Origin: UKL13-2 sp038321965
GTDB taxonomy: Bacteria > Pseudomonadota > Gammaproteobacteria > Burkholderiales > Usitatibacteraceae
Length of the DNA stretch: 64,000 nucleotides
Direction of reading: 5' to 3'
NCBI GenBank assembly: GCA_038321965.1
Contig: JBBQFL010000006.1
Coordinates: 1-64,000, forward strand
The notes below the pieces were generated by a model. It made no database searches. It was not told the DNA's origin and was given only the letters and a program-made list of their open reading frames with translations. Below, in pieces: positions 1 to 8,417 of this stretch. Each line of letters opens with the position of its first letter. Positions within the stretch are counted from its first letter, which is position 1. A program made the position numbers and the translations under genes.

Positions 1-248
<248 letters not shown>

Positions 249-389
249 CCCGAACTAATGAATTTCGAAGAACCGCAATTATAGCCATATTCCCCAGACT
301 CGGTCAACACTTTCTTGACTATTTTCTTTTCACTAAGCGGAATAAAATGCGCCGCGCACGTTACGATTGACGCTGGCCGTAACCGATCT

Positions 390-1028
390 ATGGAGGCGTT
401 TCAATTGGATCAGCTCACCAACCTCGCATTAGCGCTAGCCCTTGCATGGGCAAGCGGAATCCGTCTCTACGTTGTGCTATTTCTCGTCGGACTGGTGGGC
501 TACTTCCACTGGTTCGAATGGAACGCGCCAAAGAGTTTCGAGTTGCTTTCCCATCCGCTTGTATTGGGAACCACTGGCTTCCTGGTCTTCATAGAATTTT
601 TCGCTGACAAAATCCCCGCCGTAGATTCGATGTGGGACGCGATTCACACGTTTATCCGCATCCCTGCGGGCGCGTTGTTAGCTGCTGGCGTCATAAATGC
701 CGCTGATGGACCGGCATGGGCATTAGCCGCCGGGCTGCTGGGGGGGACAATTACCGCCGGCACGCACTTTATGAAAGCCGGAGGCAGAGCTGCCATCAAC
801 ACTTCGCCTGAACCCGTCACCAACTGGACTGCTTCAGTTGCCGAGGATGCCGCGGTGCTCGGCGGACTATGGCTCGCGATTCAGCATCCAATCGTGTTTC
901 TTTTCTTGTTGTTACTGTTTGTATTGCTGACGATCTGGCTACTGCCTAAGCTCTATCGATTCATTCGCTCAATTTTCACGCGTGTCGCCGCATTGTTTTC
1001 GCGTCGGCGGACGGCGGATGTTGGATAA
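390..1028 (+). CDS. DUF4126 family membrane protein
   Basis: A 212-residue hydrophobic protein of the DUF4126 family, whose function is not known to me. It opens with a long Ala/Leu helix (LALALALAWASGIRLYVV), has several further membrane helices and a Gly-rich stretch (AAGLLGGTITAGTHF), and ends in a basic tail after a C-terminal Leu/Phe-rich helix. I chose the ATG at 390 because it starts directly before the conserved first helix. A TTG at 315 would add 25 residues with no family match. No clear Shine-Dalgarno sequence is visible. It converges with recR, whose stop lies 2 bp away. Confidence 0.75.
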   Translation: MEAFQLDQLTNLALALALAWASGIRLYVVLFLVGLVGYFHWFEWNAPKSFELLSHPLVLGTTGFLVFIEFFADKIPAVDSMWDAIHTFIRIPAGALLAAGVINAADGPAWALAAGLLGGTITAGTHFMKAGGRAAINTSPEPVTNWTASVAEDAAVLGGLWLAIQHPIVFLFLLLLFVLLTIWLLPKLYRFIRSIFTRVAALFSRRRTADVG

Positions 1029-1029
1029 G

Positions 1030-1626
1030 CTAAACCGCTCTACGCTCAATGAATGCCTGCGCCAGCGTTCCCGCATCCACGTGCTCCAATTCCCCCCCCA
1101 CCGGCAAGCCGCGCGCAATACGCGAGACTTTTAACCCACGCTCAGCCAACAACTCGCTGATGTAATGCGCCGTCGCTTCACCTTCGACCGTAAAGTTGGT
1201 CGCCAAAATCACTTCCTTAACAACTCCATCAGAGGCACGCCTGATCAAAGCGTCAAGGTGTATATCTTTAGGGCCAATGCCGTCCAACGGTGACAGACGC
1301 CCCATCAATACAAAATACAACCCTCGGTAAGTCTGGGTCTGCTCCATCATCAACAGATCACCGGGCGTTTCCACTACGCAGAGTAACGATTTGTCACGCC
1401 TGAGCGACAAACAAATCTCGCAAATCTCCGCCTCAGTAAACGTATTGCAGAGATTGCAGTGGCGGACACGTTCAACAGCATTTTTCATCGAAGTCGCCAG
1501 GCGCCGCGCGCCGTCCTGATCCCGCTGGAGCAGGTGATACGCCATGCGTTGTGCAGACTTAGGCCCGACGCCTGGCAGACAGCGCAACGCCTGAATCAAA
1601 GCTTCAAGTGACGAAGGCGGTCGCAT
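1030..1626 (-). CDS. recR: Recombination protein RecR
   Basis: RecR acts with RecF and RecO to load RecA onto SSB-coated single-stranded gaps. The 198-residue protein has the family layout: an N-terminal helix-hairpin-helix (LRCLPGVGPKSAQRMAYHLL), a four-cysteine zinc site around residues 57-72 (CNLCNTF...CEIC), then a Toprim domain with VVETPGDLLMMEQT and a C-terminal Walker-B-like region (ARGLPVGGELEHVD). It is the last gene of a minus-strand dnaX-ybaB-recR operon, with about 27 bp between it and ybaB. This order is conserved in many proteobacteria. Confidence 0.97.
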   Translation of the reverse strand: MRPPSSLEALIQALRCLPGVGPKSAQRMAYHLLQRDQDGARRLATSMKNAVERVRHCNLCNTFTEAEICEICLSLRRDKSLLCVVETPGDLLMMEQTQTYRGLYFVLMGRLSPLDGIGPKDIHLDALIRRASDGVVKEVILATNFTVEGEATAHYISELLAERGLKVSRIARGLPVGGELEHVDAGTLAQAFIERRAV

Positions 1627-1653
1627 TCGAATCAGGTAGCTACGAGCGTCGAA

Positions 1654-1977
1654 TCAGAACGGCAACTTCATACCCGGCGGCAATTGCATGCCTGCGGTCA
1701 GGCCACCCATCTTTTCCTGGCTTGTTGCCTCAGCCTTACGGACAGCATCATTGACGGCCGCCGCTAGCAAATCCTCCAGCATCTCTTTGTCATCCATGGC
1801 GCCCGGATCAATTGAGACACGCTTAACATCGTTGCGGCAAGTCATCACAACTTTGACCATCCCGCCGCCCGATTGACCTTCAACCTCGATGGTCGCTAGT
1901 TGCTCCTGCGCTTTCTTCATATTTTCCTGCATCATCTGCGCTTGCTTCATCAAGCCGCCCAAGCCACCCTTCATCAT
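1654..1977 (-). CDS. ybaB: YbaB/EbfC nucleoid-associated protein
   Basis: A small (107 aa) DNA-binding protein of the YbaB/EbfC family, which forms a homodimer and binds DNA in the nucleoid. The N terminus is Met/Gly/Gln-rich (GGLGGLMKQAQMMQENM), followed by a basic helix and the conserved core IDPGAMDDKEMLEDLLAAAVNDA. The C terminus GGLTAGMQLPPGMKLPF is typical of the family. It lies between dnaX (13 bp upstream) and recR, and its start follows a GAGGAG-like ribosome site (the complement of cttttctcctcg, 1980-1991). Confidence 0.95.
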   Translation of the reverse strand: MMKGGLGGLMKQAQMMQENMKKAQEQLATIEVEGQSGGGMVKVVMTCRNDVKRVSIDPGAMDDKEMLEDLLAAAVNDAVRKAEATSQEKMGGLTAGMQLPPGMKLPF

Positions 1978-1990
1978 ACTTTTCTCCTCG

Positions 1991-3673
1991 TCATGTACTG
2001 GCAGGACGGATCATCGATGGCACAATTTCCGCACCAAATTCCTGCTTCAAATTATTGATAAATGGATCTGACAATATCGCCGCCTCGGCCGCAACCTGTC
2101 GATCAGACCGCTCACGATCTTCCACCGCCGCAAGACTCTTTCCCGATACGTCGCTGATACGAATATTGAGACGCAAGTTGACGCCAAAATGCGGCAACAA
2201 TTCCAGCTTTAGCTTTTCCTGAAATGCTTTTTCGGCCAAGTGCTTTTGCGCAGCGGGCAACGTCAACTCGAGTATGCCGTCGGCAAACGACTGAAACTCA
2301 CACTGCTTGGCCAGCATGCCTGCCATTCCGTTGAAATTCAACTTGGCGATAAATCCCGGCCAATCGCCATTGAATTCACTCCCAACACCGCTTGGTCGAG
2401 CTGGTGCCACTGGCGCCGCATCATACGAGGTCCGCGCCAGCACTGGCTCACGGGCAATTTTGCCTCCGCCAGGCGCGCCCATTCTAGGGCTCTGCTGCGC
2501 GTACTCCTTCACGGCCGACGCCGCTGCTCCCGGTGGTGTTGCCGCCGTGCTTTTCGAGGCGACCGACTCAGCCGTTTTGTCGCCGCCGAACGAAAGCATC
2601 CTCAGCATCGTCATGGTGAAACCCGAGTGTTCATCCGGCGCCAGCGCCAAATCCCGGCGCCCTAGCAATGCGATCTGATAATAAAGCTGCACATCAACTT
2701 TCGAAGCCCTCGCTGCAGCGTCGACAATCTTTTGTGCGTCCGGCCCTTCAACAGCCGCCGCGCCTACACTTTGAACGAGCGCGATGCGCGCAAGCACACT
2801 GGCGAAGTCCTTCAGCGTGATATCAAACGAAATGCTGCGCGACGCAATTTGATCAATCTCCGCGACCATCGACTTTGCATCCCTGTTGGCCAGACAAGCC
2901 AGCAAGCCAAACAAATAGGATTGATCCAACGCACCCAACATCGCTGCGACTTGATCCGCCTTGACTTCGCCCGCACCGTAAGCGATCGCCTGGTCGAGAA
3001 GACTCAATGAGTCGCGCACGCTGCCCTCTGCAGCACGACCGAGAAACGGCAAAGCCAGCGGCTCAAAGGGGATGTTCTCGGCTTGCAGTATTTTTGCGAG
3101 ATGCGATTCGAGCAGTCGTGAAGGAAGATTCTTGAGATTAAACTGCAGGCAACGCGACAACACGGTAATCGGCAGCTTCTGCGGATCTGTCGTGGCTAGA
3201 ATGAATTCGACATGTCCCGGGGGTTCTTCCAACGTTTTTAGCATCGCGTTGAATGCCGACTTCGACAGCATGTGTACTTCGTCGATGATGTAGACCTTGT
3301 ATCTGCCCGACACCGGGGCGTACTGGGCTGTCTCAAGCAATTCACGCATTTCATCGACCTTGGTGTTGGTCGCTGCATCTACTTCCAGCAAATCTACAAA
3401 ACGGCCGACATCGATATCAGTGCAGGCGGCGCAAACGCCACACGGCTTGGACGTGATTCCGCCTTGGCCATCGGCACCGATACAGTTGAGCGCCTTTGCA
3501 AGGATGCGCGCCAGCGTGGTTTTGCCAACACCACGAGTGCCTGTAAACAGGTAGGCGTGGTGAATTCGCCCAGTATCCAGCGCGTTGGTCAATGCCCGCA
3601 CGACATGATCCTGCCCAACCACGTCTTCGAATTTACGTGGCCGCCATTTGCGCGCGAGAACTTGATGGGCCAT
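1991..3673 (-). CDS. dnaX: DNA polymerase III subunit tau/gamma
   Basis: The clamp-loader ATPase of the replicative polymerase. The 560-residue protein starts at the conserved MAHQVLARKWRPRKF. It has a Walker A motif (GTRGVGKT, residues 45-52), a zinc module (CGVCAAC), a DEVH box (IIDEVHMLS), the SRC sensor region (TVLSRCLQF) and the tau-specific C-terminal extension. I chose 3673 because the reading frame extends upstream to 3784, but that extra part overlaps the SRP RNA and has no family match. No A-rich slippery heptamer for gamma production was obvious to me. Confidence 0.96.
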   Translation of the reverse strand: MAHQVLARKWRPRKFEDVVGQDHVVRALTNALDTGRIHHAYLFTGTRGVGKTTLARILAKALNCIGADGQGGITSKPCGVCAACTDIDVGRFVDLLEVDAATNTKVDEMRELLETAQYAPVSGRYKVYIIDEVHMLSKSAFNAMLKTLEEPPGHVEFILATTDPQKLPITVLSRCLQFNLKNLPSRLLESHLAKILQAENIPFEPLALPFLGRAAEGSVRDSLSLLDQAIAYGAGEVKADQVAAMLGALDQSYLFGLLACLANRDAKSMVAEIDQIASRSISFDITLKDFASVLARIALVQSVGAAAVEGPDAQKIVDAAARASKVDVQLYYQIALLGRRDLALAPDEHSGFTMTMLRMLSFGGDKTAESVASKSTAATPPGAAASAVKEYAQQSPRMGAPGGGKIAREPVLARTSYDAAPVAPARPSGVGSEFNGDWPGFIAKLNFNGMAGMLAKQCEFQSFADGILELTLPAAQKHLAEKAFQEKLKLELLPHFGVNLRLNIRISDVSGKSLAAVEDRERSDRQVAAEAAILSDPFINNLKQEFGAEIVPSMIRPAST

Positions 3674-3763
3674 GAGCTTGGGTCCGACGAAGTGAACAGC
3701 CTGTTTATGCGATTGCTCAGAGTCCCCGTACGGAGACGTCAAAGCGACTGCTGAATAGGGTGT

Positions 3764-3859
3764 GGCGAGCCTGACCCCCGGCACTTCAATTACTTCGCTG
3801 TGGCTGCTTCGTTCCCGACCTGACCAGATTCACAAAGATTGAATGCGAGGAGACCCGCC
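3764..3859 (-). ncRNA. ffs: Signal recognition particle RNA (4.5S type)
   Basis: The minus strand carries the hallmark SRP domain IV sequence GGTCAGGTCGGGAACGAAGC followed by AGCCA, which forms the Ffh-binding apical hairpin with a GGAA-type tetraloop region. The 5' end GGCGGGUCU pairs with the 3' end AGGCUCGCC over nine base pairs (including G-U pairs), giving a 96-nt closed hairpin. This matches the short bacterial 4.5S form. The gene sits just upstream of dnaX in the same direction, a common betaproteobacterial placement. End points come from the terminal helix and may be off by a few bases. Confidence 0.9.
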
Positions 3860-3866
3860 ACTACTA

Positions 3867-3872
3867 ATTTTA
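3867..3872 (-). promoter_or_regulatory. Putative -10 box of the SRP RNA promoter
   Basis: TAAAAT on the minus strand lies seven bases before the predicted 5' end of the SRP RNA, the right place for a sigma-70 -10 element. No strong -35 hexamer is visible at 16-18 bp, so the assignment rests on position and the -10 match alone. Confidence 0.45.
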
Positions 3873-3890
3873 TCCCAATTCGCTTGTGGA

Positions 3891-5069
3891 TTACTCGATC
3901 GCGCAAGTTCTGAAGCCGCAAAACACGTCGCTGCGGTCGGGCGCATAGAAATTGCGATATTGCGGGTATTTCAAACGCGGGTGAGTGACGAATGAACCGC
4001 CCTTGAGCACCTTGCGCGGCGCGCGCGGTGAATGAAACCACGGCTCGGAATAGTCAAGGTAACGTTCAGCCTCAAATCCGGCGTAAGGTTGAAATGGCGA
4101 CGACGTCCACTCCCACACATGTCCCGTCGACGCGAGAAATTCCGTGGACGACATGGCTGCATATTCCCATTCTGCCTCGGTAGGCAGGCGCCGATTCGTC
4201 CAGCGGCAATATGCTTCGGCCTCAAAGTAGCTCACATGCATTGCGGCCAAATCATCGGCTTGACTCGCTTCTGTGGACTGCCCCGATCGGCAATTGCCTG
4301 CGTCGCGCCAGGCCAGCCCATTAGCCGACCAAAAATCAGCGTTCTGATACGCGTTAGAACTGGCAAACCCTGCGAACTCGGCGGCACTCACCACCCGCGC
4401 ATCGATGTCAAACGGCGAAAGTTGTACCGGATGAGCGAGTTTTTCGTTGTCAAAGCTAAACGAACGTTCGCTCGATCCAACAACAAATTCACCGCCTGGA
4501 AAATGCATTTTGTGTTGCGCGATGGAGCTCAAATCAAGCCGCGCTCGCGCCGGTGCGCAAATGGGCGTGGGCAGCCCCAGAGTCTTCAACGTCATCGCCA
4601 ATGCCTCTGCGTGCATATCTTCGTGTACCAACACGAGTTGAAACCCATAGCGCTCCCCGTCAGCGCTCTGCGCTAATGCCACCAGCACATTGCAGAGCGT
4701 TCGTCGCATGTAGTCGAAACAGGCGCCACGCGAGGGATAGTCCCTGCTCCATCTCGCCTCATGCGGCACAAATGCTGAATCGAAGAGTGCGTCGGCCCCT
4801 GCAAGACAGGAAGGCGTGCGCAAACCCTTCACATCATCTACCCGCCAGCGCAACGCAAAAAATTCCTGAAACCACGCGACGTGCGCCAATTCCCAAAGTG
4901 GTGGATTGACCGTATCAAGAAATGGAAAATCGCGCGGCGCCCAGTACGCGAGCGGCAGGTCGGCGTACAGCGCGAGCGTATACTCGCGTTGGGCAATGAG
5001 CGCCAGTCGCAAGCCCTCCGCATCGGCTGGTACATCCAGCATTTTTGGCGCAGCGCAAATCGGTTCCAT
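3891..5069 (-). CDS. senA: Selenoneine synthase SenA (EgtB-like iron enzyme)
   Basis: SenA joins hercynine with a selenosugar to make selenoneine. The 392-residue protein has a DinB-like N-terminal half and an FGE-sulfatase-type C-terminal half (LPTEAEWEYA near the middle, VLKGGSFVTHPRLKYPQYRN near the end). Likely iron ligands are H63 (ELAHVAWFQEF), H149 and H153 (LVHEDMHAE). It is shorter than, and distinct from, the EgtB at 6440. The call rests on this architecture and on senB lying next to it, a diagnostic pair. The start is uncertain: ATG 5069 has GGAGG 13 bp upstream, ATG 5042 also fits the family, and a TTG at 5108 would overlap senB. Confidence 0.85.
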   Translation of the reverse strand: MEPICAAPKMLDVPADAEGLRLALIAQREYTLALYADLPLAYWAPRDFPFLDTVNPPLWELAHVAWFQEFFALRWRVDDVKGLRTPSCLAGADALFDSAFVPHEARWSRDYPSRGACFDYMRRTLCNVLVALAQSADGERYGFQLVLVHEDMHAEALAMTLKTLGLPTPICAPARARLDLSSIAQHKMHFPGGEFVVGSSERSFSFDNEKLAHPVQLSPFDIDARVVSAAEFAGFASSNAYQNADFWSANGLAWRDAGNCRSGQSTEASQADDLAAMHVSYFEAEAYCRWTNRRLPTEAEWEYAAMSSTEFLASTGHVWEWTSSPFQPYAGFEAERYLDYSEPWFHSPRAPRKVLKGGSFVTHPRLKYPQYRNFYAPDRSDVFCGFRTCAIE

Positions 5070-5071
5070 AA

Positions 5072-6055
5072 ATGTCAAAAATCCTCCAAAACCAAACTCT
5101 TGTTGCAATCGTCACACCCGCGATGGCCGCCAGCAATAACGGCAACTGGCGCACTGCAAGCCGCTGGCAATCATTGTTAAGCCGCGATTTCCGCATGATT
5201 CTACAACCCTCGTGGCCGACCGATCCGCAGGCGGACGCCAACGTCCTGATTGCCCTCCACGCCCGCCGAAGTGCCGAATCCATTCGCCGCTTTCGCGAAA
5301 CTCGTCCGCAAGGCGTCTTGATCGTCGTCTTGACCGGTACCGACCTTTACGCCGATCTTGCGGTCAGCGCCGAAGCACGCGAGTCACTGGCACTGGCCGA
5401 TCTGCTAGTCGTGCTTCAAGAAGATGCGATACAACATGTGCCGCTCGAATATCGCAAGAAAACCCACGTCGTTTTTCAATCCGCCAAAGCACTTTCCGCC
5501 GCGCAAAAACCCCGCAATAAACTGAACTGCGTCGTCGTCGGTCATCTGCGCGGCGAGAAAGACCCGGACATAATTTTCCGTCTCGTCGAATCACTACCCA
5601 CAGAGTCGCCGATCCACATACTTCATATTGGTGCTCCCATCGACGAGAGGTTTGCCGCACGTGCACGGGAATTATCATCGACGTCACGGCATTACCATTG
5701 GGCGGGCCCGTTGGCCCATGGCCTGACCCGCGCCGCCATCAAACGCGCACATGTTCTCATTCATCCGTCGATTCTGGAAGGCGGTGCGAATGTGATCGTG
5801 GAGGCCATCTCGTCAGGCACGCCGGTGATCGCGTCCCGCATGTCGGGCAACATCGGCATGCTCGGCAAGGATTACATGGGCTATTTTCCGGTCGGCGACG
5901 TCGATGCGTTGCGGGCACAATTGGACCATTGCGCGGGCGACGCCAATTTTCTGCTACGCCTCAATACCGCTTGTGCGGCGCGGGCGAAATTATTTTCGCC
6001 TGCCGCTGAACGGTCTGCCCTTGTGAAACTCATATCGACATCGGCGATGCGCTGA
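5072..6055 (+). CDS. senB: Selenosugar synthase SenB (glycosyltransferase fold)
   Basis: SenB makes a selenosugar from a UDP-sugar and selenophosphate, the selenium donor for SenA. The 327-residue protein has a GT-B fold. A first beta strand and Gly/Asn loop (VAIVTPAMAASNNGNW) is followed by a segment beginning VLIALHARRSAESIRRF. The C-terminal nucleotide-sugar site reads HPSILEGGANVIVEAISSGT, the E-x-x-S-x-x-P-like family-4 signature region. The N-terminal strand would be lost with a later start, so ATG 5072 is favoured. It is divergent from senA with almost no gap, so the two genes must carry promoters inside each other's coding region or overlap. Confidence 0.85.
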   Translation: MSKILQNQTLVAIVTPAMAASNNGNWRTASRWQSLLSRDFRMILQPSWPTDPQADANVLIALHARRSAESIRRFRETRPQGVLIVVLTGTDLYADLAVSAEARESLALADLLVVLQEDAIQHVPLEYRKKTHVVFQSAKALSAAQKPRNKLNCVVVGHLRGEKDPDIIFRLVESLPTESPIHILHIGAPIDERFAARARELSSTSRHYHWAGPLAHGLTRAAIKRAHVLIHPSILEGGANVIVEAISSGTPVIASRMSGNIGMLGKDYMGYFPVGDVDALRAQLDHCAGDANFLLRLNTACAARAKLFSPAAERSALVKLISTSAMR

Positions 6056-6439
6056 AACAGCGTCGGCGACAACACGTATCAATCCGGACGAGTAGAATCA
6101 AATCCTTGAAAAACGGAACACCTAGTTGAATGCTCAACACGCCAGCAATTCCTTTGTAGCGCGTCTGGCATCGCCTTTTCGTGGAGACCATGCGATCTGC
6201 CGGGACAACGTAATTTGCGCTTGCAACGCGATCAACGAAACGACCGACGGTCGACCGCAAATGGCAGTCCACTAAGACGCAATTCATTTGATCAACTCCC
6301 GCATTGGTGAGGTCACTGGCGTGTTTTTGCTCTGCAATGCCCGCCGATGCTGGGGGTTTAATTTTCGTTGGTCTATGCACAATATTCGAAGTACAAAGAC
6401 AGCGGCACAAACGGCACCATCCGAATTCTGGAGCGCACC
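6056..6439 (+). other. Intergenic region before egtB
   Basis: About 380 bp between senB and egtB with no convincing gene. A minus-strand frame stays open here (6030-6467) but overlaps both neighbours, is Cys/Arg-rich and resembles nothing I know. The region contains one copy of the dispersed palindrome (6294-6359). A GGAG Shine-Dalgarno at 6430-6433 belongs to egtB. Confidence 0.6.
6294..6359. repeat. Dispersed 65-bp palindrome, copy 1
   Basis: Shares the family pattern: an AAC...GCATTGG left end, a TTTTGC centre, and a CGCCGATGCTGGGGGTTT right end. The ends are imperfect complements. It is the least regular copy and lies between senB and egtB. Confidence 0.5.
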
Positions 6440-7768
6440 ATGACATCACGCAACCCATCAGCAGCATTCGTCGGCAACACGAAATTTACCGAACTTTCAA
6501 CAAGATTTGAACAAGTTCGTGCCGCTACCGAGAGCTTGGCCACGCCGCTCACCAGCGAGGACACCGCCCTGCAGTCTATGCCGGACGCGAGCCCGGTGAA
6601 ATGGCATCTCGCGCATACGAGCTGGTTTTTTGAAACCTTCGTCCTCGAGCGCTTCGATAACCACTTCAAACCGTACGATCCATCGTTTCGAGTGCTGTTT
6701 AACTCCTACTACAATGGCGTTGGCGACAAGCATCCGCGCCCGGAACGCGGGCTAATTTCTCGCCCCACACTCGCTGACATACTGGCATACCGGTGCCACG
6801 TGACCGCGCGCGTCGCGGAATTGCTATCTAAACTCGAAATAAGCGAACCCGAGTTCGCCGCGCTGATGTGGCTCGGCTGCAACCACGAAGAGCAACATCA
6901 GGAATTGATCCTCACCGACTTGAAACACCTGCTGTCCAGAAATCCCGCCAAACCGGCGTACCAGGAACGCTGGCCGCTCACGCCAATTCAGGGACGCAGG
7001 CCGCGCTGGGTATGCTACCAGGGCGGCCTGATTTCTGTGGGCCATAATGCTGGCCATGGCAGCGCCGGATTTGCGTTCGATAACGAGGGCCCGCGCCATC
7101 AAATGTTTGTGAAGCCATTCGAAATCGCCTCATACCCTGTCACGCATGGCGATTTTGCTGCATTCATTGACGCCGGTGGCTACACGCAAGCCGACTTGTG
7201 GCTGTCGATGGGTTGGGACTGGGTACAGGCCAACAGGATATCGGCGCCGCTTTATTGGGAGATGCGCGCGGGCGCATGGCATACCTTCACGTTGCATGGT
7301 ATGGCCGCGATCGACGCGCACACACCGATCTGCCACATCAACTATTTTGAAGCCGACGCCTTTGCGCGCTGGGCGGCGACACAAGCACAGTGGAAAGGCG
7401 CGCGACTGCCCCGTGAAGCTGAATGGGAGCACGCCGCTGCCAGCGTGGAAATCGTCGGGAATTTTCAAGAGAGTCGCGCATTTCATCCTCTGGCACTGCG
7501 CGACGAGAAAATCTCATTGCAACCGCAACAGCTCTTCGGCGACGTCTGGGAATGGACACAAAGCGCTTACCTGCCCTACCCCGGTTTCCGCGCAGCAGAA
7601 GGCGCAGTCGGCGAGTACAACGGTAAATTCATGTGCAACCAGTTCGTGCTTCGTGGTGGCTCCTGCGCAACACCCAAACAACATATACGCGCGAGCTACC
7701 GCAATTTTTTCCCGCCGGAAGCGCGCTGGCAGTTTTCGGGTCTGCGACTAGCGCGCGACGCGCAATGA
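6440..7768 (+). CDS. egtB: Ergothioneine biosynthesis sulfoxide synthase EgtB
   Basis: EgtB is a non-haem iron enzyme that forms the C-S bond between hercynine and a thiol donor (cysteine or gamma-glutamylcysteine) using O2. The 442-residue protein has the DinB_2 domain first (H56 or H59 in WHLAHTSWFFETF; H149 and H153 in LGCNHEEQHQE supply the iron site) and the FGE-sulfatase domain second (ARLPREAEWEHAA, GDVWEWTQSAY, VLRGGSCATP). The ATG at 6440 follows GGAG by six bases. Its stop overlaps the next start (ATGA). Which thiol donor it uses cannot be read from the sequence. No EgtE-type lyase or EgtA is nearby. Confidence 0.93.
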   Translation: MTSRNPSAAFVGNTKFTELSTRFEQVRAATESLATPLTSEDTALQSMPDASPVKWHLAHTSWFFETFVLERFDNHFKPYDPSFRVLFNSYYNGVGDKHPRPERGLISRPTLADILAYRCHVTARVAELLSKLEISEPEFAALMWLGCNHEEQHQELILTDLKHLLSRNPAKPAYQERWPLTPIQGRRPRWVCYQGGLISVGHNAGHGSAGFAFDNEGPRHQMFVKPFEIASYPVTHGDFAAFIDAGGYTQADLWLSMGWDWVQANRISAPLYWEMRAGAWHTFTLHGMAAIDAHTPICHINYFEADAFARWAATQAQWKGARLPREAEWEHAAASVEIVGNFQESRAFHPLALRDEKISLQPQQLFGDVWEWTQSAYLPYPGFRAAEGAVGEYNGKFMCNQFVLRGGSCATPKQHIRASYRNFFPPEARWQFSGLRLARDAQ

Positions 7769-8385
7769 GCCAGCAATTGGAGGAGGCAAAGCGTCTATAT
7801 GCCGCAATAGCACCGACCTACGACGCCGACACCAAGTTCATTACTGGTATTCGCAAGAGGGCAATCACCGCGCTGCACCTTCAACCGGGCGAAACCGTGC
7901 TCGACGCCGGCTGCGGGACAGGCTGGTGCTTGCCGATGCTTGCAACGCTGGTCGGCGAAAATGGCTACGTCATGGGTTTCGAGCCATCACCTGACATGCT
8001 CGATATCGCTCGGGCGCGAGCGTCTCGGCAACGTCTGACCAATGTGGCATTACAGCAGGCGTGCGGCGAAATGGTAGTACTTGATCGGCCTCCGGACGCA
8101 ATCCTTTTCAGCTACACCCACGACCTCATTCGCTCCCGTTCGGCGTTGGAAAACATATTTCGTCAGGCCAAGCCCGGCACGCGCATCGTTGCAGTCAGTA
8201 CCAAATTTTTTCCCAAATGGTTTTTCATCGGCAATTGGTACCTGCGCTATACCCATCGGGTGACGATAACCAATTTCGACGGATTCGATCGCCCATGGAC
8301 ATTACTCGCAACGCTGTGTCGTGAACATAGCGTTCGCACAACCACGCCGGGCAGCCGCTACCTGTTTGAAGGTCGGCTGCCCTGA
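7765..8385 (+). CDS. Small SAM-dependent methyltransferase in the egt/sen locus
   Basis: A 206-residue class I methyltransferase. The SAM motif I is VLDAGCGTGWCLPML (residues 44-58) and an acidic post-I residue follows (GFEPSPDMLDIARAR). It resembles the UbiE/Methyltransf_11 type and lacks the EgtD fold, so it is not a second histidine methyltransferase. The ATG overlaps the egtB stop (ATGA at 7765-7768), which implies translational coupling and a shared job. The substrate is unknown. Methylation of a thiol or selenol product of this locus is one possibility, purely from context. It converges with egtD. Confidence 0.8.
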   Translation: MSQQLEEAKRLYAAIAPTYDADTKFITGIRKRAITALHLQPGETVLDAGCGTGWCLPMLATLVGENGYVMGFEPSPDMLDIARARASRQRLTNVALQQACGEMVVLDRPPDAILFSYTHDLIRSRSALENIFRQAKPGTRIVAVSTKFFPKWFFIGNWYLRYTHRVTITNFDGFDRPWTLLATLCREHSVRTTTPGSRYLFEGRLP

Positions 8386-8417
8386 CGGTGATTGGCTGCT
8401 TTGGCAATAGCTGCGAT

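Noticed and set aside
2660..2760. Programmed frameshift site for the gamma form of DnaX
   Set aside because: I saw no A-run of the slippery type followed by a strong hairpin within dnaX.
3673..3784. N-terminal extension of dnaX
   Set aside because: The extra codons overlap the SRP RNA and do not match DnaX, which starts at MAHQVLARKW.
6030..6467. Minus-strand open frame of 145 codons between senB and egtB
   Set aside because: It overlaps both neighbours, is rich in Cys and Arg, has no Shine-Dalgarno sequence and resembles no protein family.
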